Assembly (NCBI GenBank): GCA_016721195.1
Contig: JADKIO010000005.1
Span: forward strand, 680,001-744,000
Length of the DNA stretch: 64,000 nt
Source: Candidatus Geothrix skivensis
Lineage (GTDB): Bacteria; Acidobacteriota; Holophagae; Holophagales; Holophagaceae
Direction: 5' to 3'
A program made the translations under genes and the position numbers. Under the pieces are notes generated by a model that was not told the origin of the DNA, did not search any database, and was given only the letters and a program-made list of their open reading frames with translations. Of the stretch, positions 33,374-41,632 are shown one piece after another. Numbering within the stretch: the stretch's first letter is position 1; every line of letters starts with the position of its first letter.

Positions 33374-35365
33374 ATGTCTCGAATCGGCGTATTCACCTGC
33401 CACTGTGGCGAGAACATCGGCGCGACGGTGGATTGCGTTAAAGTCGCAGAAATGTGCAAGGACATTCCCGGTGTGGTCCACAGCGTGGAATACAAGTACA
33501 TGTGCTCGGACCCAGGCCAGCGGCAGATGCAGGAGGCCATCAAGGAACACAAACTGGATGGCGTGGTGGTGGCGGCCTGTTCGCCCCGCATGCACGAACC
33601 CACCTTCCGCCGCGCCGCCGGAGATGCGGGGATCAATCCCTACATGTGCGAGATGGCCAACCTTCGCGAGCACTGTTCCTGGGTCCACGAAAAGGGCGAG
33701 GCCACCACGCAGAAGGCGGCCGACCTCATCCGTGTGCTCGTGGAAAAGGTGAAGCACAACGAGCCCCTGCACCCCATCAAGGTGCCCGTCACCCGCACGG
33801 CCATGGTCATCGGCGGCGGCGTCGGCGGCATTCAGGTGGCCCTGGACATTGCCAACGGCGGCCACAAGGTCGTGTTGGTGGAGAAGTCCCCGAGCATCGG
33901 TGGCCACATGAGCCAGCTTTCGGAGACCTTCCCCACGCTCGACTGCTCCCAGTGCATTCTGACCCCGCGCATGGTGGAGGCTGCCCAGCACCCCAACATC
34001 ACCCTGATGACCTACAGCGAAGTGGAGAAGGTCGACGGCTTCATCGGCAATTTCAAGGTGACGGTCCGGAAGAAGGCCCGGAAGCTCGACGAGCATCTCT
34101 GCACAGGCTGCGGGCTCTGCATTCAGAAGTGCCCGAACAAGAAGATCTCGGACGAGTTCAACGAGGGCCTGGGCACCCGCACCGCCATCTACGTGCCCTT
34201 TCCCCAGGCTGTGCCCAACAAGCCGGTCATCGACACGCTGAACTGCACCTACTACAAGACCGGGAAGTGCAAGGTCTGCGAGAAGATGTGCCCCACCAAC
34301 GCCATCCGCTTCGACCAGGAAGACGAACTGGTCACCCTCGACATCGGCGCCATTGTGTTGGCCACTGGCTTCAAGCTCATGAAGACGGATGCCTTCCCCG
34401 AGTATGGCTACGGCAAGCACAAGGACATCATTGACGGCATGCAGTTCGAGCGCCTGGCCTCGGCCTCCGGCCCGACTTCCGGCGTGATGAAGCGACCTTC
34501 GGACGGCAGGTCGCCCGAAACGGTGGTGTTCATCGCCTGCTCCGGCTCCCGGGACCGCGCCAAGGGCGTGCCCTACTGCTCCAAGATCTGCTGCATGTAT
34601 ACGGCCAAGCACGCCATGCTCTACAAGCACAAAGTGCACAGTGGCAAGGCCTACGTCTTCTACATGGACATCCGTGCCGCGGGCAAGGACTACGACGAGT
34701 TCGTGCGCCGGGCCATCGAGGAAGATGAAGTAAAGTACATCCGCGGCCGCGTCTCGAAAATCTACGAGGAGGACGGCAAGCTCATCGTCATGGGCGCCGA
34801 TACCCTCATGGGCGGCGAACCCGTGGTGATCAAGGCCGACATGGTCGTGCTGGCCACCGCGGTCCAGTCCAATGACCGCTCCGAGGAACTGGCCCAGACC
34901 CTCCACGTGAGCTACGACTCGTACGGCTTCTTCGCCGAGGCCCACCCGAAGCTGCGCCCGGTGGAAACGAACACCGCCGGCATCTTCCTGGCGGGCGCCT
35001 GCCAGGCCCCCCGTGACATCCCCGAGACCGTGGCCCAGGCCAGCGGTGCGGCGGCCAAGGTCGTCGGCCTCTTCAGCAATGAGGAACTCACCCGCGAGCC
35101 CATCGTGGCCGTGGTGAACCGCCAGGCCGCCCCGGTCTACAGCACCTGTGTGGGCTGCTTCATCTGCCAGGGCGCCTGCCCCTACCAGGCCATCGAGCAG
35201 GAAGAGATCATGGCCCGCAGCGGCGAGGTCATCATGACCCTCGCCCGCATCAACCCTGGTCTATGCCAGGGCTGCGGAACCTGCGTGGCGACCTGCCGGA
35301 CCAAGGCGATCGATCTGCAGGGGTTCAGCAATGAGCAGCTCTACGCCGAGCTCATGACTCTTTGA
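33374..35365 (+). CDS. hdrA: Heterodisulfide reductase subunit A-like FAD/Fe-S electron-bifurcating protein
   Basis: The 663-aa flavoprotein has an N-terminal Cys region (VFTCHCGENIG), a FAD/NAD(P)-type Rossmann site (VIGGGVGGIQVALDIA), the TLDCSQCILTPRM segment, and [4Fe-4S] motifs CTGCGLCIQKCP, CKVCEKMCP, CVGCFICQGACP and CQGCGTCVATC. The IACSGSRD and YCSKICCMYTAKHA segments are also typical. HdrA FAD is the site of flavin-based electron bifurcation in methanogen complexes. Here it should split electrons from FlxA-D between ferredoxin and HdrBC. Full length for the short HdrA type. Confidence 0.94.
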   Translation: MSRIGVFTCHCGENIGATVDCVKVAEMCKDIPGVVHSVEYKYMCSDPGQRQMQEAIKEHKLDGVVVAACSPRMHEPTFRRAAGDAGINPYMCEMANLREHCSWVHEKGEATTQKAADLIRVLVEKVKHNEPLHPIKVPVTRTAMVIGGGVGGIQVALDIANGGHKVVLVEKSPSIGGHMSQLSETFPTLDCSQCILTPRMVEAAQHPNITLMTYSEVEKVDGFIGNFKVTVRKKARKLDEHLCTGCGLCIQKCPNKKISDEFNEGLGTRTAIYVPFPQAVPNKPVIDTLNCTYYKTGKCKVCEKMCPTNAIRFDQEDELVTLDIGAIVLATGFKLMKTDAFPEYGYGKHKDIIDGMQFERLASASGPTSGVMKRPSDGRSPETVVFIACSGSRDRAKGVPYCSKICCMYTAKHAMLYKHKVHSGKAYVFYMDIRAAGKDYDEFVRRAIEEDEVKYIRGRVSKIYEEDGKLIVMGADTLMGGEPVVIKADMVVLATAVQSNDRSEELAQTLHVSYDSYGFFAEAHPKLRPVETNTAGIFLAGACQAPRDIPETVAQASGAAAKVVGLFSNEELTREPIVAVVNRQAAPVYSTCVGCFICQGACPYQAIEQEEIMARSGEVIMTLARINPGLCQGCGTCVATCRTKAIDLQGFSNEQLYAELMTL

Positions 35366-35378
35366 CGAGGACACGACC

Positions 35379-35817
35379 ATGGACGAAAAATTCGAACCCA
35401 AGCTCACGGCCTTCGTCTGCAACTGGTGCACCTACGCCGGTGCCGATCTGACGGGCACCAGCCGCATCCAAGTACCAGTCCAACGTGCGGGTGCTCCGGG
35501 TGCCCTGCACGGGGCGCATCGACTACATGATGGTGCTGAAGGCCCTGCACAAGGGCGCTGACGGGGTCATCGTCTCCGGCTGCCACCCCAACGACTGCCA
35601 CTACACCTCGGGCAACTATCACGCCCGGCGTCGCTGGATGGTCTTCAAGAAAATGATGGAAGTCATGGGCGTGGACATGCGGCGCATCACCTTCTCCTGG
35701 GTGTCCGCGGCCGAAGGCGCCCGATGGGCGCAGCTCGTGAATGAAGTGACCGACCAGGTGCGAGCCCTTGGCCCCTATACGGAATTCCGGCAAGTCATCG
35801 GCGCAGGCATCGAATGA
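35379..35817 (+). pseudogene. flxD: MvhD/FlxD-like [2Fe-2S] subunit, apparent +1 frameshift
   Basis: Two overlapping frames together encode one complete MvhD-type protein of about 145 aa. The first (from ATG 35379) gives FVCNWCTYAGADLTGTSRI, then loses homology. A second frame continues as YQSNVRVLRVPCTGRIDYMM, GCHPNDCHYTSGNYHARRR and on to the stop at 35817. Removing one C at 35468-35469 joins them cleanly as SRIKYQSNVR. The cysteines of the [2Fe-2S] site are all present across both parts. The protein links the NADH-oxidising module to HdrA, so real loss would be damaging. A sequencing error, a recent mutation or programmed frameshifting are all possible. Genes on both sides are intact and closely spaced. 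Confidence 0.8.
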
Positions 35818-35827
35818 GGAGTCAGCC

Positions 35828-36628
35828 ATGGAAGCGGTAATTCAAAGGGCCAAAGAGCTCCTTGAACAAGGCGAGGTCAAGGCTGTCCTGGGCTATGCCA
35901 AGGGGACCGGCAGCGCTCGCCGCCCCCACTTTGCCCGGCAGGCTGGCCAGTTGGACAAGCTGGTCATGGACGAAGCCTGCGTCCAGAACCTGGCCGTCTA
36001 CGTGACCAAGCACGAGGTGAAGAAGCTCGGCAAGGTAGCGGTGGTGGCCCTCCCCGTGACCCAGAGGGCGATCCTGCAGCTCATGGCGGAACGCCAGCTC
36101 CGGGACGGATCGCTGGCGATCCTGGCCGTGGACGACGGAGCCGTCAAGGAGCTCGACAGTGCCTCGGCGCTGGAAGAGCACCTGGCCCTCAAGGCCCAGG
36201 TTCTCAATGCCAAGGACAAGGCCTCCCTGGCCGACCTGGAGGCCATGGATCAGGGTCAGCGCTGGGCCTACTGGCAGAAGGAACTCTCCCGCTGCATGAA
36301 GTGCTATGCCTGCCGGAACACCTGCCCCATGTGCTACTGCGATCACTGCACCATGGATTGCAACCGCCCCCAGTGGGTCCCGGTGGCCAGCCACGGCATC
36401 GGCAACCTGGAATACCACATGGTGCGCACCATGCACTTGGCCGGGCGCTGCGTGGAATGCGGAGATTGCGGCCGCGCCTGCCCCGTTGGCATCCCGGTGC
36501 ACCTGCTGACCATTGGCGCCGAGGAAACCGTCCACGAGCTGTTCGGCCAGCGGGCCGGCCACAAGGCGAAGCTGGATTACGCGCTATCCACCTTCAAGAC
36601 CGACGACAAAGAGTCCTTCATCCGGTAG
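35828..36628 (+). CDS. flxC: FlxC-like 4Fe-4S dicluster protein
   Basis: The 266-aa protein has an N-terminal alpha/beta part without Cys and a C-terminal part with two [4Fe-4S] sites: CMKCYACRNTCPMCYCDHC near residue 158 and CVECGDCGRACPVGIP near 215. Its position between an MvhD-like gene and a sulfhydrogenase-beta-like gene matches FlxC of the FlxABCD-HdrABC complexes described in Desulfovibrio. It probably relays electrons between FlxB and FlxD/HdrA. GAGG lies 8-9 bases before ATG 35828. It is 10 bases after flxD and six before flxB. Confidence 0.8.
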   Translation: MEAVIQRAKELLEQGEVKAVLGYAKGTGSARRPHFARQAGQLDKLVMDEACVQNLAVYVTKHEVKKLGKVAVVALPVTQRAILQLMAERQLRDGSLAILAVDDGAVKELDSASALEEHLALKAQVLNAKDKASLADLEAMDQGQRWAYWQKELSRCMKCYACRNTCPMCYCDHCTMDCNRPQWVPVASHGIGNLEYHMVRTMHLAGRCVECGDCGRACPVGIPVHLLTIGAEETVHELFGQRAGHKAKLDYALSTFKTDDKESFIR

Positions 36629-36634
36629 GTCGCC

Positions 36635-37648
36635 ATGGCAAACACATACAACCTCTCCCATGAATCGCTGAAGGGCCTCTTTGGCTCGCTCCGCAGGGAC
36701 GGGAGGCGCATCTTGGCTCCCGTCGATGCGGCTGGCCGCGTCGAACTGGGCGAAGTCGAGGCACCGTCCCAGGTGGCCGCAGACTACCTGCAGACGATCC
36801 TCTCTGCCAAGGAAGTGGCCTTCCCCAAGGTGGAGCGGCTGCTCTCCTACACCATCGCACCCGGCAGGGTGGACCTGAAGGACGCCGAGCCCAGGGCCCT
36901 CCCCACGGTGTTGTTTGGCGTCCGCCCCTGCGAGGCCAAGGCCTTCGGCGCCCTGGATGCGGTGTTCAACTGGGACTACCGCGACAAGTTCTTCAATGCC
37001 CGCATGGAGCAGCTGGCCGTCATCGGCCTGAGCTGCACCAAGGCCGATGAGGCCTGCTTCTGCACCTCTGTCGGCGGCGGTCCGGCCGATGCCACGGGCA
37101 GCGACATCCTCCTGACCCCGATCGAAGGCGGCTACCTTGCGGAAGTCTGCACCGAGAAGGGCGCGGCCATCCGGGCCCTGGCCCCGGACCTCTTCAGGCC
37201 CGGCAACGGCGTCGACAAGGCCGCCATCGCGGCCAAGGTCCAGCAGGCCTTCGACCAGCCCGCCCTGACCAGCCAGCTGCCCGGCATGTTCGAGAACGAG
37301 GTCTGGGCAGATCAGGCCCTCCGCTGCATCGGCTGCGGCGCCTGCGCCTTCGTCTGCCCCACCTGTGTCTGCTTCGACATCCAGGAAGAGGCTGATCCCA
37401 AGAAGGGGGAACGACTCCGCTGCTGGGACAGCTGTGGCTTCCACCAGTTCACCCTCCATGCCTCCGGGCACAATCCGCGCGAAGTGCAGGGCGCCCGCTG
37501 GCGGCAGCGCGTCTACCACAAGTTCAGCTACTACCCGGAGCGCTACGACATGCTGGGCTGCGTGGGTTGTGGCAAGTGCACCCGGGCCTGCCCCGTCGAC
37601 ATGAACCTGAAGGAGCACCTGATCGAGGCTGCGGGAGTGAAGGCATGA
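36635..37648 (+). CDS. flxB: FlxB-like / sulfhydrogenase beta-type Fe-S subunit
   Basis: The 337-aa protein resembles the beta subunit of sulfhydrogenase and anaerobic sulfite reductase subunit A: an N-terminal VLFGVRPCEAKAFGALD segment, LSCTKADEACFCTSVGG, and two [4Fe-4S] motifs CIGCGACAFVCPTCVCFDI and CVGCGKCTRACPVDM near the C-terminus. In Flx complexes it takes electrons from the FAD/NAD subunit FlxA. Its stop overlaps the flxA start by four bases (ATGA), which implies coupled translation and a 1:1 partner. Confidence 0.85.
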   Translation: MANTYNLSHESLKGLFGSLRRDGRRILAPVDAAGRVELGEVEAPSQVAADYLQTILSAKEVAFPKVERLLSYTIAPGRVDLKDAEPRALPTVLFGVRPCEAKAFGALDAVFNWDYRDKFFNARMEQLAVIGLSCTKADEACFCTSVGGGPADATGSDILLTPIEGGYLAEVCTEKGAAIRALAPDLFRPGNGVDKAAIAAKVQQAFDQPALTSQLPGMFENEVWADQALRCIGCGACAFVCPTCVCFDIQEEADPKKGERLRCWDSCGFHQFTLHASGHNPREVQGARWRQRVYHKFSYYPERYDMLGCVGCGKCTRACPVDMNLKEHLIEAAGVKA

Positions 37649-38484
37649 GCGACAAGAACATCTATCTCCCCTACCTGATGCGGATCGCGGAGATCACGGA
37701 GGAATCCCCTGCCGTGAAGACCTTCCGCCTGGAGTTCATCGACGAGGTGGCCGCCCAGAGCTTCGACTTCAAGACCGGCCAGTTCGGCCTCTACAGCGCC
37801 TTCGGCGAAGGGGAGAGCACCTTCTGCATCGCCTCGAGCCCCACCCGCAAGGGCTACATCGAGTGCACCTTCCGGGAAGTGGGCCGGGTCACCGCAGCCC
37901 TCGCCGACAAGGAAGTGGGCGATATCGTCGGCTTCCGCGGGCCCTACGGGAACGTGTTTCCGCTCGAGGACTGGAAGGGCAAGAACCTGGTCTTCATCGC
38001 CGGCGGCATCGCCCTGCCACCCCTCCGCAGCGTCATCTGGAACTGCCTGGACCTGCGGGACTGGTTCAAGGACATTACCGTGGTCTACGGCGCCCGCAGC
38101 GTGAAGGACCTGGTCTACAAGCGCGAGCTGAAGGAATGGAGCGAGCGTTCCGATATCAAGCTTGTCACCACCGTGGACCCCGGCGGCGAGACCCCCGACT
38201 GGCAGGGGAAGGTGGGTTTCATCCCGCCCGTGGTCGAGCAGCTGGGTCTTGCCGCCGAGAACACCGTCGCCATCGTCTGCGGACCACCCATCATGATCAA
38301 GCTCACCCTGCCGGTGCTGGAGAGGCTGGGCTTCCCGCCCGAGGCCATCTTCACGACCCTGGAGAACCGCATGAAGTGCGGCCTGGGCAAGTGCGGCCGC
38401 TGCAACACCGGCAGCAGCTACGTCTGCAAGGACGGTCCCGTCTATACCCTGGCGGAACTGAACGAGCTGCCCGCCGAGTACTAA
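37645..38484 (+). CDS. flxA: FlxA-like FAD/NAD(P)-binding oxidoreductase subunit
   Basis: The 279-aa protein belongs to the ferredoxin reductase-like family of sulfhydrogenase gamma subunits and PyrK. It has a FAD-binding barrel (about residues 8-100, ending FREVGRVTAAL), an NAD-binding fold (NLVFIAGGIALPPLRSV, ITVVYGARS, IVCGPPIMIK) and a C-terminal [2Fe-2S] cysteine set in CGLGKCGRCNTGSSYVC. It should oxidise NADH and feed FlxB. The ATG overlaps the flxB stop. A terminator-like hairpin follows at 38508, closing the operon. Confidence 0.88.
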   Translation: MSDKNIYLPYLMRIAEITEESPAVKTFRLEFIDEVAAQSFDFKTGQFGLYSAFGEGESTFCIASSPTRKGYIECTFREVGRVTAALADKEVGDIVGFRGPYGNVFPLEDWKGKNLVFIAGGIALPPLRSVIWNCLDLRDWFKDITVVYGARSVKDLVYKRELKEWSERSDIKLVTTVDPGGETPDWQGKVGFIPPVVEQLGLAAENTVAIVCGPPIMIKLTLPVLERLGFPPEAIFTTLENRMKCGLGKCGRCNTGSSYVCKDGPVYTLAELNELPAEY

Positions 38485-38507
38485 GCCCGCTCCAGTTCCG
38501 TGCCCAC

Positions 38508-38530
38508 GGCCCCCGCAGCTCGCGGGGGCC
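38508..38530 (+). terminator. Terminator-like hairpin after the hdr-flx operon
   Basis: GGCCCCCGC (38508-38516) pairs perfectly with GCGGGGGCC (38522-38530) around a 5-base loop, 24 bases after the flxA stop. The downstream T content is low (GGTCTGCTTC), so it may need Rho. Confidence 0.6.
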
Positions 38531-38584
38531 GGTCTGCTTCGGTGGGCGGTGCGGACCTGCGGGCGACTTCGGGTAGGATGGCCG

Positions 38585-39217
38585 ATGGAGGTCTCCCCCA
38601 CCGTGCGCGTGCTCCTGGTCGATGACGAGCGGCTGGTTCTTGTCCTGATGCGCCGTGCCCTGCGGGCCCTGCGTCCCGACTGGGAACTGGAAGTGGCCAG
38701 CGATGGCCTGGAGGCCCTGACCCTGCTCAAATCCCAGAAGGTGGACATGCTGGTCACCGATGTGCAGATGCCCGGCATGGACGGCATGGCCCTTCTCATG
38801 CAGGTGCGCCGTGATCCGGACCTGGCCCGGCTCCCGCTCATCCTCATCAGCGCTCAGGACGACCGCACCAGCGTGCGACAGGGCATGCACTCCGGGGCCG
38901 ACGATTACTTGACCAAGCCGTTCACGCCGGAAGAGCTGGTGCAGACCGTCGAGGCCCGCTGGCGGCGCCTGGAGCGGGACCGGGAGCCGCTCCAAGGTTC
39001 GAACAAGGCGCAGGAGCAGTTGCGGGACCTGCTGACCGAACGGGAGCTGGAGGTGTTGGCCCTCATCGGGCAGGGCCTGGTCACCAAGGACATCGCCGCG
39101 GCCCTGGACCTCAGCCCGAAGACCGTCAGCGCCCACCGGCAGAACATCATGGGGAAGCTGGACCTCCACAACGCCGCAGCCCTGGCGGCCCTGGCGATCA
39201 GGGCCAGCGTGACCTGA
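38585..39217 (+). CDS. NarL/LuxR-type response regulator
   Basis: The 210-aa protein has an N-terminal receiver (VLLVDDERLVLVLM acidic pair, phospho-acceptor Asp in VTDVQMPGMDG, Lys in DYLTKPFTPEEL) and a C-terminal LuxR helix-turn-helix (LTERELEVLALIGQG, TVSAHRQNIMGKL). Phosphorylation should switch DNA binding. No kinase gene is adjacent; the window has at least three kinase-like genes elsewhere. ATG at 38585 starts seven residues before the first receiver strand. Confidence 0.88.
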   Translation: MEVSPTVRVLLVDDERLVLVLMRRALRALRPDWELEVASDGLEALTLLKSQKVDMLVTDVQMPGMDGMALLMQVRRDPDLARLPLILISAQDDRTSVRQGMHSGADDYLTKPFTPEELVQTVEARWRRLERDREPLQGSNKAQEQLRDLLTERELEVLALIGQGLVTKDIAAALDLSPKTVSAHRQNIMGKLDLHNAAALAALAIRASVT

Positions 39218-39317
39218 TTGGTTGATCCCGGGTGAATCCGGCTCACAACCACCTATTCAGCGAAGTGGTGGCTGCCTGTGGAAGGGGACCCTCCTGGACA
39301 GCACTGCCCCTCTGCGG

Positions 39318-39343
39318 CTAGGTAATCGGCCCGATGGCCCTAG
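39318..39343. repeat. Nested hairpin in the spacer before the 39.4-kb secreted-protein gene
   Basis: CTAGG (39318-39322) pairs with CCTAG (39339-39343), enclosing ATCGG (39325-39329) and CCGAT (39331-39335). The rest of the 39218-39438 spacer shows a CCACC/GGTGG pair near its start but no gene. It may be leader RNA structure or a protein site. Confidence 0.4.
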
Positions 39344-39438
39344 GCAATCAACCCAATGGTGGTGGCACGCGGATCCTGGAATTCTCGGTGTGACGGAGCG
39401 CTCGCCCCTTCACTCAACTTCTCTTCCCTGGAGACACC

Positions 39439-39849
39439 ATGAAGTTTACGCCCCTCATCTTCACTCCCGCCCTGATCCTCAGCCTGGCGGCCGCCCCGGC
39501 CTCCAAGGGCGAGTTCCTCCTTCTCCGTCAGGAGATCGTGGCCGCCCGGAAGGCCCTGGTGGACATGGTGCTCTACCGGGAGAAACGCGGGACTGAGCAG
39601 CAGGCTCTCGTGAAGGCCTCGGCCGACAAGGTGAGCGCCACCCTGGTCAAACTGCAGGCTCCGGCGGGGAAAGTCGCGGAGTTCAACGAGCTCAGGAGCA
39701 CCTGGTCGGCCTTCAAGCAGACCCGGGAAAAGGAGTTGGTACCGGCCATTCTTGCCGGTGAGCGCGACAGGTACGACAAGCTCGCCGCAGGCATCCAGAA
39801 GGAGCGTCTGGACCGGTTGTACTCCCTGATTTCGGCCCTGGAACAGTAG
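39439..39849 (+). CDS. Small secreted helical protein of unknown function
   Basis: The 136-aa product starts with a signal peptide (MKFTPLIFTPALILSLAAAP). The rest is rich in Lys, Glu, Ala and Leu with heptad-like spacing and should be a long alpha-helical bundle (ALVKASADKVSATLVKLQ, YDKLAAGIQKERLDRLYSL). It could resemble the ligand-binding four-helix domains of chemoreceptors or a periplasmic chaperone, but I recognise no family. GGAG lies six bases before the ATG. Confidence 0.7.
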   Translation: MKFTPLIFTPALILSLAAAPASKGEFLLLRQEIVAARKALVDMVLYREKRGTEQQALVKASADKVSATLVKLQAPAGKVAEFNELRSTWSAFKQTREKELVPAILAGERDRYDKLAAGIQKERLDRLYSLISALEQ

Positions 39850-39858
39850 GCCGAGTCC

Positions 39859-41241
39859 CTACTTCGCGTACTGCCGGATGACCCGCTCGATGGCGGCCCG
39901 GCAGGCGGCGCAGAAGCCCACGTCGTTCCGGGTGAACATGAGGCAGTCCTCCTGGCTGCGGAAGTAGCCCCTGGCCTCGTAGTTGGCCCCTTCGAAGGCC
40001 CCCACCTGCCCGCTATGGGCGTCGGTGCCCAGCAGCCTGGTCTCGTATGCTTTTTCCCGGGCGAAGAGGGCATCCATCTCCGATTCGGGCTTGTTGGCCG
40101 CCCGGATGGCGCGGCGCTCCTTCTGGTAGGCGTGGCTGTGGGCCTCGAACTCGGCTTTCTTCCAGGGGGTGGGCAGGGGCACGTCGGGGGTCAGCAGGGC
40201 CTTCCACTTGGGGTTCTTCGGATCCGCCGTGGCGTTGGGCTCCCAGGGCTCGGGCCGGGAGGGGCTGTTGGTGACGGCCACATCCGAGGTGTAGTACTCG
40301 TCCGCCAGCCCGGCGAAGTGGTGGCCGAACTCGTGGACGAAGAGGTAGCCGATGGTGCTGTTGCCGGCGGAGGCGGTGCTGTAGAGGTTGTGGATGCCAC
40401 CGCCACCGTAGGTTTCGGAGTTGGTGAGGATCTCCACGAACTCGTAGGGCGCCTGGGCGGCGATGTCCCGGAAGGCGCGGTTGTCGAAGGTAAGCACATA
40501 ACGCTCGCTGCCGAAGGCGTCATAGGTGGTGCCCAGGGGCGTGCGCCGGTGGACGCCCGTGGAGGGCCGGGAGATGCCGCTTTCCTTCGAGGACGGACAG
40601 AGGGCCCAGACGTTGAAGTCCTTTCGGTGCTCCTTGAATGGCGACTGTTGGAAGAGCAACTCCATGACCTTGCGAGCCTGGGCCTCGAACTTGCCCCGCT
40701 CCGCGGCCATGTAGCCGTCGCCCAGGATGAGGAAATCCACCTTGTCCGAAGGGTCACCGCTCTTCTGGAGGGCGATGAGGCCGCCGGTCTCCAGGGGTTG
40801 GGCCTGCTCGATGAGCGGATCCCGGGGATCGAGGTCGAAGGTCCAGAGGGCCTTGAAGGCATTCCCCCCATCGCGCTTCTTCACCTGGATGCGCACGGGC
40901 AGATCAGGCCGGGGGAAGCGCAGGGATTCCGAAAAGGTCCGGCTCAGGGCCTTGGCCTCGTCCGTGGTTTCCCACTCGCCGTAGATGCTGGCGAAGCCCC
41001 GGGAGTAGAGCAGCTTTCCGGTGGCCCTGTCAGCTACCTCGAAGCAGTACTTCCCGAGGTTGCTGGTATCCACGGCCTTGGCGGGATCGCCAGGCCAGGG
41101 CAGGGGCTCCAGCACCACGCGATCCACACCAAAGCGCTCACTGGCCGCATCCCCCGTGTGGCCGTAGTCCACCCGCAGGGTGCGGGGCGGGGCCGCCAGG
41201 CAGGCCAGGGTGGCGAGGGAGACCAGCAGGGGACGGATCAT
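39859..41241 (-). CDS. Secreted M64-family (IgA peptidase-like) metallopeptidase
   Basis: The 460-aa product has a signal peptide (MIRPLLVSLATLACLAAP), an N-terminal M64 beta domain (RVDYGHTGDAASERFGVDRV) and a catalytic domain with DFLILGDGYMAAE, YVLTFDNRAFRDIA, and the zinc motif HEFGHHFAGLADEYY (two His, Glu, and a downstream Asp). M64 enzymes are zinc peptidases first known from Clostridium IgA protease; bacterial homologues are widespread and mostly untested. The C-terminus carries CAACRAAIERV. ATG at 41241 has GAGGTG upstream and starts the signal peptide directly. Confidence 0.88.
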   Translation of the reverse strand: MIRPLLVSLATLACLAAPPRTLRVDYGHTGDAASERFGVDRVVLEPLPWPGDPAKAVDTSNLGKYCFEVADRATGKLLYSRGFASIYGEWETTDEAKALSRTFSESLRFPRPDLPVRIQVKKRDGGNAFKALWTFDLDPRDPLIEQAQPLETGGLIALQKSGDPSDKVDFLILGDGYMAAERGKFEAQARKVMELLFQQSPFKEHRKDFNVWALCPSSKESGISRPSTGVHRRTPLGTTYDAFGSERYVLTFDNRAFRDIAAQAPYEFVEILTNSETYGGGGIHNLYSTASAGNSTIGYLFVHEFGHHFAGLADEYYTSDVAVTNSPSRPEPWEPNATADPKNPKWKALLTPDVPLPTPWKKAEFEAHSHAYQKERRAIRAANKPESEMDALFAREKAYETRLLGTDAHSGQVGAFEGANYEARGYFRSQEDCLMFTRNDVGFCAACRAAIERVIRQYAK

Positions 41242-41285
41242 GGAACACCTCGCCAACCAAGATAGACTGGAAGGCCGGAGTCCCG

Positions 41286-41585
41286 ATGCTCAGTCCCAAG
41301 CAGCGCCAGTTTCTCAAGGCCCAGGCCCACAAGCTGAAGCCCGTCATGCATGTGGGGAAGGGGGGGGTGACGCCCGCCCAGGCCGCCGAGCTGGACGTGA
41401 TGGTCGACAGCCTGGAACTTGTGAAAGTCAAGATCAACCCCAACAGCTTCGAGGACGAGGCAACGGCCGCCAAGGCCCTCTGTGCCTCGGTGTCCGGCCT
41501 CCAGCATGTCTGGACCATCGGCCACACCATGCTCTTCTTCCGGCCCAGTCGAACCCGGGATACTCGGTATCCTTTGCCGGCCTAA
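41286..41585 (+). CDS. yhbY: Ribosome assembly RNA-binding protein, CRS1-YhbY domain
   Basis: The 99-aa protein covers a single CRM (CRS1-YhbY) domain: LSPKQRQFLKAQAHKLKPV, HVGKGGVTPAQAAEL with the GxxG RNA-contact loop, and a C-terminal HTMLFFRPSR strand. YhbY associates with pre-50S particles. It starts 44 bases from the divergent M64 peptidase start and is 47 bases before the FHA-domain gene. Confidence 0.92.
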   Translation: MLSPKQRQFLKAQAHKLKPVMHVGKGGVTPAQAAELDVMVDSLELVKVKINPNSFEDEATAAKALCASVSGLQHVWTIGHTMLFFRPSRTRDTRYPLPA

Positions 41586-41632
41586 TTTAGGCTCCGCGGC
41601 CCCTCCGCCGAAGGATCGGGTGTGGAGGTCCG

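Noticed and set aside
35379..35817. Reading the MvhD-like gene as evidence of a hydrogenase
   Set aside because: No hydrogenase large or small subunit with Ni-binding cysteines is in the cluster. The FlxA/FlxB genes downstream point to NADH as the donor instead.
39218..39438. A cyclic-dinucleotide (GEMM-type) riboswitch
   Set aside because: Some short words resemble GEMM parts, but the conserved core and the two helices in the right order could not be found.
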